The notes beneath the pieces are model-generated. The model searched no databases and was not told the origin of the DNA. It saw only the letters and a list, made by a program, of their open reading frames with translations. Positions 1 to 6,892 of a stretch of DNA of 42,399 nt are shown here, piece after piece (within the stretch, counting starts at the first letter, position 1; each line of letters starts with the position of its first letter). The translations under genes were made by a program, and so were the position numbers. The stretch covers positions 1 to 42,399 of the forward strand of contig JAZNQX010000009.1 of assembly GCA_045590395.1 (NCBI GenBank), given 5' to 3'. Source of the stretch: SIG607 sp045590395 (GTDB lineage Bacteria > Bacillota > Clostridia > Oscillospirales > Acutalibacteraceae).

Positions 1-824
1 ATTTTTATATCTTGTAACATTTTATAATTACACTTTGCTGCAGTTGCGAGCTCGCGCCAAGCGGTTATTGCATCCTGTTTTCTTTCTTTTCCAATAAGGG
101 ATATTCTTTTTGCCCTTATCGCTAAAGCCCATAAATAATGGTGAGCTGCTTCGTTACAAACTTCATTTGATAATTTCAGGCATTTGGCGTGATCATTCTC
201 TTTAGAATAAATTTCTATCTCCATCGAAGCTCTTATGTTTCCCTTTTTAGGTAACCTGCGTGCTATTTCTTTAGCATTTGCAAAATCATTCTTATAAAGA
301 TAAAGAATAATAAGTGTTTGTTGTGCTTCTATTAGTCTTGTTGTGTCTCTGTCATGATTTATTATAGATTTTAAAAGGTTAATTCCTTCTTGATAAAACT
401 TATCCTTTTCTTCCTTGGATTGTTCCCCATAGTAAATACACCTAGTTAAGCTATCTGCACAAAGGAACTTTATCTCAAAATCAAGTGGGTATTTTTTAAT
501 GTGTTCTTTATAAAGTTTATAACACTTATAATACGAGTTATCATTACGATAAAACACTTTTTCAATACCCTTATTTATAATTTTCACTTTTTTATAAAGT
601 TTTTCTTTATCGGCTTTTTCATCACTACCTACCCCAAGAAGGAAATCCGTGGTTACACCAAGGATAGCAGCAAGTGGTATAATTTGAGAAATATCAGGCA
701 TTGTGTTATCGCATTCCCATTTTGAAATTGATTGCACAGATACCATAAGTTTCTCAGCTAAATCGGATTGTGTTAGTTGTACGCTTTTCCTTATTTCCTT
801 TAATCTTCGACCAAAACTCAACAA
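1..824 (-). CDS. XRE-family transcriptional regulator, C-terminus outside the window (partial)
   Basis: The reading frame is open without a stop from a TTG at 822-824 to the left edge, giving at least 274 residues. The N-terminus (about residues 3-65) is a classic XRE/Cro helix-turn-helix, with RLKEIRKSVQLTQSDLAEKL, then SVQSISKWECDNTMPDI and LAAILGVTTDFLLG. The rest is helical and TPR-like, as in many XRE regulators with a sensory tail (for example NACKCLKLSNEV-type repeats spaced by about 35-40 residues). The start is a TTG (822-824, or the next codon, also TTG); a purine-rich AAAGGAAAG lies about 8 nt upstream. A good promoter is found at 882-910. It probably regulates its own or neighbouring genes, but the target and signal are unknown. 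Confidence 0.85.
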   Translation of the reverse strand, partial: MLSFGRRLKEIRKSVQLTQSDLAEKLMVSVQSISKWECDNTMPDISQIIPLAAILGVTTDFLLGVGSDEKADKEKLYKKVKIINKGIEKVFYRNDNSYYKCYKLYKEHIKKYPLDFEIKFLCADSLTRCIYYGEQSKEEKDKFYQEGINLLKSIINHDRDTTRLIEAQQTLIILYLYKNDFANAKEIARRLPKKGNIRASMEIEIYSKENDHAKCLKLSNEVCNEAAHHYLWALAIRAKRISLIGKERKQDAITAWRELATAAKCNYKMLQDIK

Positions 825-881
825 TTTTCACTTTCCTTTGTAAATTTCAATCGCAATCAATAATATCTTTTCAGTGTGTTA

Positions 882-910
882 AGTATAACACCCTGTAAAA
901 GAAATGTAAA
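882..910 (-). promoter_or_regulatory. Promoter of the XRE regulator, with an inverted repeat over the -10 box
   Basis: Read on the minus strand, -35 TTTACA (905-910) and -10 TATACT (882-887) are separated by exactly 17 bp. A perfect inverted repeat, GTGTTA-N4-TAACAC (876-891), covers the -10 box. That is where an autorepressing XRE protein would be expected to bind; this role is inference. Confidence 0.7.
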
Positions 911-1053
911 TATAATAACTAGAGACTATCCTTTCACCCGTTGGTTGATTTTCTTATTTGTAAACTAAATCTCAAATTCAAATATAAAAAGTTTATTTAA
1001 AATTTTTGTCTCTATTGTAACTCAACCATAGCATAAAAGCGGCGAAGGTACAA

Positions 1054-1199
1054 TAATTATTCATTATTCGTCAGCGAAGCGATTTCAATATTCATTATTC
1101 ATTTGAAAATCCGTTCACTTTTAATGAATAATGTATGATGAAAAATGAATAGCGAATAATACAAACAAAAATCCGTCCTCAAAAGAGAACGGATTTTCG
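1054..1199 (-). repeat. tRNA-linked repeat, copy A
   Basis: This stretch of about 146 bp starts with the terminator hairpin behind the tRNA operon. It continues with AT-rich runs built on ATTCATTATTC and its complement, then a second GGATTTTC block, and ends with a small hairpin around TCGCTTCGCTGA. It aligns with 3776-3913 behind tRNA-Leu, in the same orientation relative to the tRNA. The rest of the gap 825-1201 holds only the XRE promoter and AT-rich DNA. Confidence 0.75.
1167..1197 (-). terminator. Rho-independent terminator of the tRNA operon
   Basis: On the minus strand the stem AAAATCCGTTCTC / GAGGACGGATTTT closes a TTTT loop and is followed by TTTTTGTTTGT. It lies directly behind tRNA-Gly. 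Confidence 0.85.
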
Positions 1200-1201
1200 T
1201 T

Positions 1202-1277
1202 TGGAGCGGATTACGGGGCTCGAACCCGCTACCTCCACCTTGGCAAGGTGGCGCTCTACCAGATGAGCTAAATCCGC
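1202..1277 (-). tRNA. tRNA-Gly (GCC)
   Basis: The 76-nt cloverleaf has acceptor GCGGATT/AATCCGC, anticodon loop TTGCCAA (anticodon GCC), T-loop GGTTCGAGCC and an encoded CCA. It is the last gene of the four-tRNA operon. Confidence 0.97.
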
Positions 1278-1284
1278 AAAAGTA

Positions 1285-1360
1285 TGGTGCCTCCGGTCGG
1301 AATCGAACCAACGACACGGGGATTTTCAGTCCCCTGCTCTACCAACTGAGCTACAGAGGC
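1285..1360 (-). tRNA. tRNA-Phe (GAA)
   Basis: The 76-nt cloverleaf has acceptor GCCTCTG/CGGAGGC, anticodon loop CTGAAAA (anticodon GAA), discriminator A and an encoded CCA. Confidence 0.97.
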
Positions 1361-1365
1361 AAAAC

Positions 1366-1442
1366 TGGCGACCTGGATGGGGCTCGAACCCACGACCTCT
1401 AGCGTGACAGGCTAGCGTTCTAACCAGCTGAACTACCAGGCC
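1366..1442 (-). tRNA. tRNA-Asp (GTC)
   Basis: The 77-nt cloverleaf has acceptor GGCCTGG/CCAGGTC, anticodon loop CTGTCAC (anticodon GTC), discriminator G as expected for Asp, and an encoded CCA. Confidence 0.97.
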
Positions 1443-1450
1443 ATAAAAAG

Positions 1451-1526
1451 TGGTGGGAACAATAGGGCTCGAACCTATGACCCTCTGCTTGTAAGGCAGA
1501 TGCTCTCCCAGCTGAGCTATGCTCCC
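1451..1526 (-). tRNA. tRNA-Val (TAC)
   Basis: The 76-nt cloverleaf has acceptor GGGAGCA/TGTTCCC, anticodon loop CTTACAA (anticodon TAC), discriminator A and an encoded CCA. It is the first gene of the tRNA operon. Confidence 0.97.
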
Positions 1527-1562
1527 ACATCGAACCGCTACCCGTGTACCGGCGACTTTGAT

Positions 1563-1591
1563 ATAATACCACAAAGGCATTTGTTTGTCAA
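1563..1591 (-). promoter_or_regulatory. Promoter of the Val-Asp-Phe-Gly tRNA operon
   Basis: On the minus strand, TTGACA (1586-1591) is followed after 17 bp by TATTAT (1563-1568). No open reading frame lies between it and tRNA-Val. Confidence 0.85.
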
Positions 1592-1625
1592 CACTTTTTT
1601 TCAAAAAGTTTAAAAAATTTTTCTT

Positions 1626-2510
1626 TTACTTTTTATCCTTCAAAATTGTTCTTATTTCATCGGGTGTAAAGACATATTCTTTATTGCAGAAATGACATTC
1701 AACCTTAATTTCAGGCATTTCTTCAGCCATCAAAGACAGTTCTTCGTTGCTTATTCCAGACAGCATTTTAACCGTTCTTTCTCTGCTGCAGGGGCAAAGA
1801 TACTGAGTATTCTGTTCATACAAAACCTCGGTTTCAAAACCGCTTAGCATTTCAAAAAGAATATCCCTAATATCAGTTCCCTCATCCATCATAGTGGTAA
1901 TCGGGCGTATATGCTTTAAATTTTCTTCCAGTTTATCTATAGTTTTATCATCAGCACCGGGCAATAACTGAATAATAATGCCACCTGCTTTTTTAACAGA
2001 TAAATCGGGAGCGACAAGCACACCCAGAGAACAAACAGTAGGAATTTGCTCACTTACAGCATAATAAGCTGTAATATCCTCAGCTATTTCACCCGAAACA
2101 AGAGGCACCGAGCCGCTATATGGCTCTTTAAGACCAATATCCTTTATTACATAGATAAGACCGTCGGTACCCACAGCGCCGCCAACATCAAGCTTACCGT
2201 TGTCTTTTAGCGGTATTTCCACATTAGCGTCACCCACATAGCCGCGAACATCACCGTTTGAATCCGCAACGGCTACAACAGCACCTGCAGGACCGCCGCC
2301 GTTGATTTTAACGGTAACGGTATCGTTTTTGCCCTTCATCATATTTCCCATTATTGAAGTAGCGGTTAGCAGTCTGCCAAGTGCCGCAGTCATAACAGCG
2401 CTGGTTTTATGGTATTGTTCAGCTTTTGCTACAATATCGGTTGAATCAAGAGCGGTCGCCATTACAGCACCGTCACTTGTTATACATCTTATAAGTTTGC
2501 CCAAAATCAA
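1626..2510 (-). CDS. hslO: Hsp33 redox-regulated chaperone
   Basis: This 294-residue protein has the full length of the Hsp33 family. The N-terminal domain starts MILGKLIRCITSDGAVMA. The C-terminus carries the redox zinc switch: C239-P-C241 and C272-H-F-C275, which release zinc and form disulfides under oxidation to turn on holdase activity (family knowledge). It acts in the cytoplasm on unfolded proteins. Its ATG overlaps the stop of the upstream methyltransferase by 4 bp (ATGA), so translational coupling is likely. It is the last gene of the yerC-methyltransferase-hslO operon. About 35 bp separate its stop from the tRNA promoter, with no convincing terminator. Confidence 0.95.
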   Translation of the reverse strand: MILGKLIRCITSDGAVMATALDSTDIVAKAEQYHKTSAVMTAALGRLLTATSIMGNMMKGKNDTVTVKINGGGPAGAVVAVADSNGDVRGYVGDANVEIPLKDNGKLDVGGAVGTDGLIYVIKDIGLKEPYSGSVPLVSGEIAEDITAYYAVSEQIPTVCSLGVLVAPDLSVKKAGGIIIQLLPGADDKTIDKLEENLKHIRPITTMMDEGTDIRDILFEMLSGFETEVLYEQNTQYLCPCSRERTVKMLSGISNEELSLMAEEMPEIKVECHFCNKEYVFTPDEIRTILKDKK

Positions 2511-3250
2511 CTTCCCTTTCTGACAACAAAAACAATTCTTTGTGAATTTATCTGCGGTTTTTTAAAGGTATTTTCCCCAAAAATTTTCACTAGCTGAAAT
2601 CCTGCCTTTTCAAGCATTAAAGTAAGTGTATTATTATCGTATACTCTTTCAGAAAAACATTCACTGCTTCTCTCATAAGCACCGTTATGCTCTACAAAAA
2701 AATCAAGAGTAATATCGGTAATTTTACTTTTCTTATCATAAAAATTCTGCCAGACACAAAGGCACTTATCATTTTCAAACACAAATGAGTTATCTGCCAG
2801 AACATTTTTATGCTTATATTCGGTATTTACATCAAATATAAACAGCTTACCCGCCTCTAAAAACAGCGAAATTCTGTTAAAAAAGCGCTGGAGGGTTCTT
2901 TTATCTGTAATATGGTTTACAGTATCAAGACAGCATATAGCACCGTCTACAGTGCCGTACAAATCCATATCCTCGCCAGACTGGTTAAGAAACAAAACCG
3001 AAAGATTTTCCCGTTTTGCCTTGTCTGTTGCTACACTTAGCATTTCAGAGGACGGGTCAACGGCAATAACATCTATTCCCCGTCTTGCAAATTCAAGAGA
3101 AAAATTACCCGTACCGCAACCAACATCTAAAAGCAGTGTGGGCATATGGCCGTACTTTTTAAAAAGTGCAATAAGATAATCTGTACGGTTTTTATAATCC
3201 ACATCTGCCGTAAGTTTGTCATAAAAGTTTGAAAACAGCTCGTAACTCAT
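2507..3250 (-). CDS. SAM-dependent class I methyltransferase
   Basis: This 247-residue protein has a Rossmann methyltransferase fold. Motif I, LLLDVGCGTGNFSLEFA, sits at about residues 39-55, followed by the acidic ribose-binding strand end VIAVDPSSEM and motif IV-like GAICCLDTVNHI. The second half, with LFIFDVNTEYKHKN and a beta-rich FVFENDKCLCVWQNFYD segment, matches the small methyltransferase-domain proteins common in Clostridia. The substrate cannot be told from the sequence. The start ATG directly follows the stop of the YerC-like gene (TAAATG), and the stop overlaps hslO, so the three genes form one transcript. Confidence 0.85.
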   Translation of the reverse strand: MSYELFSNFYDKLTADVDYKNRTDYLIALFKKYGHMPTLLLDVGCGTGNFSLEFARRGIDVIAVDPSSEMLSVATDKAKRENLSVLFLNQSGEDMDLYGTVDGAICCLDTVNHITDKRTLQRFFNRISLFLEAGKLFIFDVNTEYKHKNVLADNSFVFENDKCLCVWQNFYDKKSKITDITLDFFVEHNGAYERSSECFSERVYDNNTLTLMLEKAGFQLVKIFGENTFKKPQINSQRIVFVVRKGS

Positions 3251-3535
3251 TTACTTTCTTGTTCTCTCCAGAATCATATTGATAGCGCCTGTACCATCGC
3301 TCATCATTCTTTTTACACGGCTTACCGTAGCAGTGCTGGCGCCTGTTTCTTTAACAATTTCGCTGTAAACACGTCTTTCCTTAAGCATTTTGGCAACCAT
3401 ATAACGCTGAGCAATAGACAGTAGCTCTTTGTTGGTGCAAACATCCTTAAAAAAGTCAGCGCACTCAGCCTCATTTTCAATACTTAAAATGGCTTCATAA
3501 AACAGTTCAGCAGTTTTTTTCTCGGAAGGATTCAT
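3251..3535 (-). CDS. YerC/YecD family TrpR-like regulator
   Basis: This is a 94-residue helical protein with a TrpR-type helix-turn-helix. The family signature is visible: LLSIAQRYMVAKML, then YSEIVKETGASTATVSRVKR. YerC proteins are related to the trp repressor but are found in Firmicutes without an established ligand. I chose the ATG at 3533-3535 because AAAGGGAA lies 8 nt upstream; the frame extends 11 codons further but those lie in the leader. It is the first gene of the operon and has its own promoter at 3567-3595. Confidence 0.9.
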   Translation of the reverse strand: MNPSEKKTAELFYEAILSIENEAECADFFKDVCTNKELLSIAQRYMVAKMLKERRVYSEIVKETGASTATVSRVKRMMSDGTGAINMILERTRK

Positions 3536-3566
3536 AATCAATTCCCTTTCACATTTGATTAAAAAC

Positions 3567-3595
3567 ATTTTAACAGATTAAAGCGTGAAAGTCAA
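3567..3595 (-). promoter_or_regulatory. Promoter of the yerC-methyltransferase-hslO operon
   Basis: On the minus strand, TTGACT (3590-3595), 17 bp, TAAAAT (3567-3572). It is divergent from the tRNA-Leu promoter 45 bp away. Confidence 0.75.
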
Positions 3596-3639
3596 TAAGG
3601 GTCTACTACCGATTTTTTCTGTTTTATCAAACTAAACTA

Positions 3640-3668
3640 TTGACTTTTTATAAAAAATATTGTATTAT
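3640..3668 (+). promoter_or_regulatory. Promoter of tRNA-Leu
   Basis: TTGACT (3640-3645), 17 bp, TATTAT (3663-3668). The tRNA begins 18 bp after the -10 box. Confidence 0.8.
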
Positions 3669-3686
3669 TGCTATTGTTAATTAGAT

Positions 3687-3773
3687 GCCGCTGTGGTGGA
3701 ATAGGCAGACACAAGGGACTTAAAATCCCTCGGTAGCGATACCGTACCGGTTCAAGTCCGGTCAGCGGCACCA
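3687..3773 (+). tRNA. tRNA-Leu (TAA)
   Basis: This 87-nt class II tRNA has acceptor GCCGCTG/CAGCGGC, anticodon loop CTTAAAA (anticodon TAA), a long variable arm (CGGTAGCGATACCG), discriminator A and an encoded CCA. Confidence 0.97.
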
Positions 3774-3775
3774 AA

Positions 3776-3913
3776 CGAAAATCCGTTCTCGCAAGAGAGC
3801 GGATTTTTGTTTGTATTATTCATTTTTTCAATATTCATCATTCATCATTCATTAAAAGAATGGATTTTCGAATGAATAATGAAGTCGCCTTCGGCTGATG
3901 AATAATGAATATT
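3776..3913 (+). repeat. tRNA-linked repeat, copy B
   Basis: This is the counterpart of 1054-1199, behind tRNA-Leu. It begins with the same terminator arm CGAAAATCCGTTCTC and has the same TTTTTGTTTGTATTATTC tail. AT-rich ATTCATCATTCATT runs follow, then GGATTTTCGAATGAATAATG and a small GTCGCCTTCGGC hairpin. The rest of the gap to 4016 shows nothing I can name. Confidence 0.75.
3778..3808 (+). terminator. Terminator of tRNA-Leu
   Basis: Stem AAAATCCGTTCTC / GAGAGCGGATTTT with a GCAA tetraloop, followed by TTTGTTTG. It is nearly the same sequence as the terminator of the tRNA operon at 1167-1197. Confidence 0.85.
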
Positions 3914-4016
3914 CCTATTGGATATTATACTCCCTGTGAGTTTTGTGCTTTATAATTAAACGTCAGTTTTTCACCCACAATATATTCGTGTCTTTAAGTT
4001 CAAAATACTCAAAAAG

Positions 4017-4041
4017 AAAAGTCACACATCGTGTGACTTTT
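4017..4041 (-). terminator. Terminator of the TPR/propeller gene
   Basis: Perfect stem AAAAGTCACAC / GTGTGACTTTT with a 3-nt loop. On the minus strand it ends in TTTTCTTTTTG, 14 bp after the stop of the upstream gene. Confidence 0.8.
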
Positions 4042-4054
4042 TTTAAAGCTTATG

Positions 4055-5335
4055 TCATTTAGCCCATTCATTATAGACAGTTGTTCGTTTCGAATAGGTA
4101 GTTTTATATGGTGACATATTTTGGGGGCTATATACTATACTGCATAGACCATCAGATGAAATTGAGAATCTATTATCTGCATATACAGTATCACTTTTAT
4201 AAACACTTCTATCTTTAATAACTATTAAATCTCCGTTTGACGTTAAACCATAGTCAATAGACGCAAGACTATATATGCCCTTTGCATCTTCTTCTGTGAA
4301 TTTACCTGATATATATGTTTGAATTTTTCCGTCTTTAGTAAGTGCAACAATATGCAGGCTATTATTGTTATAATATTCAACTCTCACTTCTTTAACATTG
4401 CTAAATTCAGATAAAATCTCATTAAGATTAAAGCGAGTGTTTTGAGTAATACCACAAAGAGTTCCGTCGGCCTTAACACCGATAATTACAAGTTTAAATT
4501 CATCATCATCGCTTTTAATTTCTGTGGTAGTAAAATCAACTATATTCTGCCAGTTTGACAAATCTCCCAGCCAGGTACAATCGTATTTATCATCCTTTAG
4601 GCCTCCATATAACATCTTACCATCAGCGCGCAAAGCTATATTAGTAGTTTTGTACTTAGGTGAAATTTTTACAATATTGTGCCACTGTGAGTCATCATTC
4701 ATATTGTTATTTTCCTTTGCATTTACCACAGAGCCGTCAGAATAAAGTGCATACAAATTTTCTTTTCTGTCTGGAGTAGTTCCCGCCGCAATTGAAACAA
4801 CAAAAATGTCGCGCTCATCAGTAGGTATTTTAAGATGCGCTTCACCCTTACAACCGTAAAAATAATCAACTTTACCTTCAGGCGTTACAAAATATACACC
4901 GTCAGTATCTTCACCATAGGTATCATAAGCTGTGTAATAATCAGTATCAACTACACAAGCCAGACTTTTGCGCCATGAAAGTTCAGACAGTATTCTTTTT
5001 TGTGCTGAAAATTCAAAATCTCCAAGTTTCTCAAATGCCCAGGTTGCCTCTGCATAATACCCATCGCTATATAGTTTTTGTACGGTATCATATTGTATAT
5101 GGAGAGCGCATTTTTCTGTCTTTTCTTTTGAATCTTTATAATCCTCAAGCTTAGTAAATATAACTGAAGCTTCCGTGTACTGCGCTTTATTATAAAGCTT
5201 TACTGCCTTGTTATACTTTGCATTCTTAACAAATGTGGGTAAAAATATCAATGTAGATATTAATACTACCAAAACAATGCAAATGATAACTATACCTATA
5301 ACTTTTTTTGTTTGTACATTACTTTTCAGAAACAT
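4055..5335 (-). CDS. Membrane-anchored protein with TPR-like repeats and an RCC1-like beta-propeller
   Basis: This 426-residue protein has unknown function. A single hydrophobic segment at about residues 12-33 (VIGIVIICIVLVVLISTLIF) anchors the chain, and the bulk should lie outside the cell. Residues 40-120 hold two TPR-like units of the AVKLYNKAQYTEASVIFTKL / KDS type. The remaining 300 residues repeat units of about 45-55 residues with W.NIV and ALRADGKMLYGG or VKADGTLCG, as in RCC1-like propellers of Clostridia. The ATG at 5333-5335 has GGGAGG 7 nt upstream; a TTG eight codons earlier is less likely. It has its own promoter and terminator, so it is probably a single-gene unit. Confidence 0.75.
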   Translation of the reverse strand: MFLKSNVQTKKVIGIVIICIVLVVLISTLIFLPTFVKNAKYNKAVKLYNKAQYTEASVIFTKLEDYKDSKEKTEKCALHIQYDTVQKLYSDGYYAEATWAFEKLGDFEFSAQKRILSELSWRKSLACVVDTDYYTAYDTYGEDTDGVYFVTPEGKVDYFYGCKGEAHLKIPTDERDIFVVSIAAGTTPDRKENLYALYSDGSVVNAKENNNMNDDSQWHNIVKISPKYKTTNIALRADGKMLYGGLKDDKYDCTWLGDLSNWQNIVDFTTTEIKSDDDEFKLVIIGVKADGTLCGITQNTRFNLNEILSEFSNVKEVRVEYYNNNSLHIVALTKDGKIQTYISGKFTEEDAKGIYSLASIDYGLTSNGDLIVIKDRSVYKSDTVYADNRFSISSDGLCSIVYSPQNMSPYKTTYSKRTTVYNEWAK

Positions 5336-5376
5336 ACGCCAACCTCCCTTATTTAACAATTTTTGGTACCATAATT

Positions 5377-5404
5377 ATTATAGCATAATACTAAATCTAT
5401 ACAA
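5377..5404 (-). promoter_or_regulatory. Promoter of the TPR/propeller gene
   Basis: On the minus strand, TTGTAT (5399-5404), 16 bp, TATAAT (5377-5382). It is divergent from the promoter at 5419-5447. Confidence 0.6.
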
Positions 5405-5418
5405 CTGCTAATTCAGCT

Positions 5419-5447
5419 TTGAAAAACCGCGAAAAATAATGTATAAT
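5419..5447 (+). promoter_or_regulatory. Promoter of the YczE-like membrane protein
   Basis: TTGAAA (5419-5424), 17 bp, TATAAT (5442-5447). The coding start at 5481 gives a short leader of about 27 nt. Confidence 0.8.
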
Positions 5448-5480
5448 GCAGAGGTTGATTATGCGTTTAGGGAGAGTAAT

Positions 5481-6203
5481 ATGAAGGTTAAAAAGGCATC
5501 TGAGCTACTATGGTTATTTGGAATTATATTTGTTGCACTTGGTGTTTCTATTTGCAGTAAAGCCGATTTAGGCGTTTCTATGATTGCAGCGCCTGCCTTT
5601 GTTGTATCTGAGGCTATGAGTAATTTTTTCAGTTTTCTCTCGGTAGGTGTTACCGAATACATAATTCAAGGTTTACTTTTAATTGTTATGTGTATAGTTG
5701 TGCAGAAATTTAACTGGCGCTATTTATTTGCCTTTGCCGTTGCAGTACTGTACGGATATACCTTGAATTTCTTTATCTGGCTTATTGACGGTATAACGCT
5801 TACTGCTGTATGGCAACGCTGGGTAATGCTGATAATAGGTGATGTTATTACTGCCATTGGTGTCGCCTGCTTCTTCAGAACATATATGCCACTTCAGATA
5901 TTTGAGCTTTTTGTTGCCGAAATTGCCTCAACCTTCAAAATCAGTATTGCTAAAGTTAAGAGCGTTTTTGATATTTCACTTTTAGTAATATCAGTTGTAC
6001 TTGCCTTTACTTTATTTAACGATGCTACCACCTTTGATTTTTCTAAAATCGGCTATACCTCTTTTCACAGTATTGGACTTGGAACTTTAGTTACCACAGC
6101 AATAAATTCTCCCGTTATTAACCTTATGGGAAAGCTTATTGATAAAACCTTTGACTCTTCTGCCCGCTTTGAAAAGCTGGAGAATATTTTAAAGCGTAAA
6201 TAA
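5481..6203 (+). CDS. YczE/YyaS/YitT-type integral membrane protein (DUF6198-like)
   Basis: This 240-residue polytopic protein has about five or six membrane segments (LLWLFGIIFVALGVSICS, IIQGLLLIVMCIVV, YLFAFAVAVLYGYTLNFFIW, WVMLIIGDVITAIGVACFF and later ones). The start GVSICSKADLGVSMIAAPAFV is typical of the YczE/DUF6198 group, where G-hydrophobic-G-S helices pair. The molecular function of the family is not established to my knowledge. The ATG at 5481 follows GGGAGAG by 4 nt; an upstream in-frame ATG overlaps the -10 box and is unlikely. It stands alone on the plus strand. Confidence 0.8.
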   Translation: MKVKKASELLWLFGIIFVALGVSICSKADLGVSMIAAPAFVVSEAMSNFFSFLSVGVTEYIIQGLLLIVMCIVVQKFNWRYLFAFAVAVLYGYTLNFFIWLIDGITLTAVWQRWVMLIIGDVITAIGVACFFRTYMPLQIFELFVAEIASTFKISIAKVKSVFDISLLVISVVLAFTLFNDATTFDFSKIGYTSFHSIGLGTLVTTAINSPVINLMGKLIDKTFDSSARFEKLENILKRK

Positions 6204-6260
6204 ATATTTAGTGCACACAAAATTGCACACGACTTAATATATAAAGATTAAAAAATATTA

Positions 6261-6289
6261 TTGACAAATAAGATTTCATTTGCTATAAT
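6261..6289 (+). promoter_or_regulatory. Promoter of tRNA-His
   Basis: TTGACA (6261-6266), 17 bp, TATAAT (6284-6289), a perfect consensus pair. Confidence 0.88.
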
Positions 6290-6303
6290 ACAACTTGTGT
6301 CTG

Positions 6304-6380
<77 letters not shown>

Positions 6381-6384
6381 CTAA

Positions 6385-6413
6385 AAACCCTTTTGACACT
6401 TTCAAAAGGGTTT
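6385..6413 (+). terminator. Terminator of tRNA-His
   Basis: Stem AAACCCTTTTGA / TCAAAAGGGTTT, followed by ATTTTTTT. It stands between tRNA-His and tRNA-Gln. Confidence 0.8.
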
Positions 6414-6433
6414 ATTTTTTTAAATTAATATTT

Positions 6434-6508
6434 TGGGGTGTCGTCAAGCGGTAAGACACAGCACTTTGACTGCTGCATTCGTAGGTTCGAATCCTGCCAC
6501 CCCAGCCA
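6434..6508 (+). tRNA. tRNA-Gln (TTG)
   Basis: The 75-nt cloverleaf has acceptor TGGGGTG/CACCCCA, anticodon loop CTTTGAC (anticodon TTG), discriminator G and an encoded CCA. No promoter is visible in the 20 bp between the tRNA-His terminator and this gene, so it may depend on read-through from the tRNA-His promoter. Confidence 0.96.
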
Positions 6509-6509
6509 A

Positions 6510-6537
6510 AAATCCTCATTCGTAAGAATGGGGATTT
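6510..6537 (+). terminator. Terminator of tRNA-Gln
   Basis: Stem AAATCCTCATTC / GAATGGGGATTT (one G-T pair) with a GTAA loop, then TTACTTTTT. Confidence 0.75.
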
Positions 6538-6600
6538 TACTTTTTCACTCTTCACTTTTCACTGTGTCGTTTTTTGGTATAAATAAATATGAATTATCAC

Positions 6601-6629
6601 TTGACAAAACATATTTTTTGTAGTAAACT
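6601..6629 (+). promoter_or_regulatory. Promoter of tRNA-Ser
   Basis: TTGACA (6601-6606), 17 bp, TAAACT (6624-6629). The tRNA starts 58 bp further on, which implies a long 5' leader to be processed. Confidence 0.65.
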
Positions 6630-6687
6630 TATTTTTGCTGTTTGGTATAGCATTTAATTTAATATTATTTGAAAACGGCTATCATTT

Positions 6688-6777
6688 GGAGTAGTACTCA
6701 AGTGGTGACGAGGCGCCCCTGCTAAGGGCGTAGGTCGGGTAACCGGCGCGAGAGTTCAAGTCTCTCCTACTCCGCCA
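6688..6777 (+). tRNA. tRNA-Ser (GCT)
   Basis: This 90-nt class II tRNA has acceptor GGAGTAG/CTACTCC, anticodon loop CTGCTAA (anticodon GCT), a long variable arm (TAGGTCGGGTAACCGGC), discriminator G and an encoded CCA. Confidence 0.97.
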
Positions 6778-6778
6778 G

Positions 6779-6808
6779 AAAAAAGCAAGTCAAACGACTT
6801 GCTTTTTT
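6779..6808 (+). terminator. Terminator of tRNA-Ser
   Basis: Stem AAGCAAGTC / GACTTGCTT with an AAAC loop and a run of six T. Confidence 0.85.
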
Positions 6809-6892
6809 CACTTAATTTTAACTTTTCTCTTTATTTACTCTACAGTATTTGTTATAATGTTAAAAAAGACTATTGAAAGGATTTTAGGTTTT

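Noticed and set aside
1054..1199. ATTCATTATTC runs as a CRISPR array
   Set aside because: There are no regularly spaced identical repeats with unique spacers, and no cas genes are in the window.
1099..1604. Two minus-strand open frames across the tRNA operon
   Set aside because: They read through tRNA genes and spacers, have no ribosome binding site and show no family resemblance.
6438..6623. Plus-strand open frame starting inside tRNA-Gln
   Set aside because: It overlaps the tRNA and its terminator; there is no ribosome binding site.
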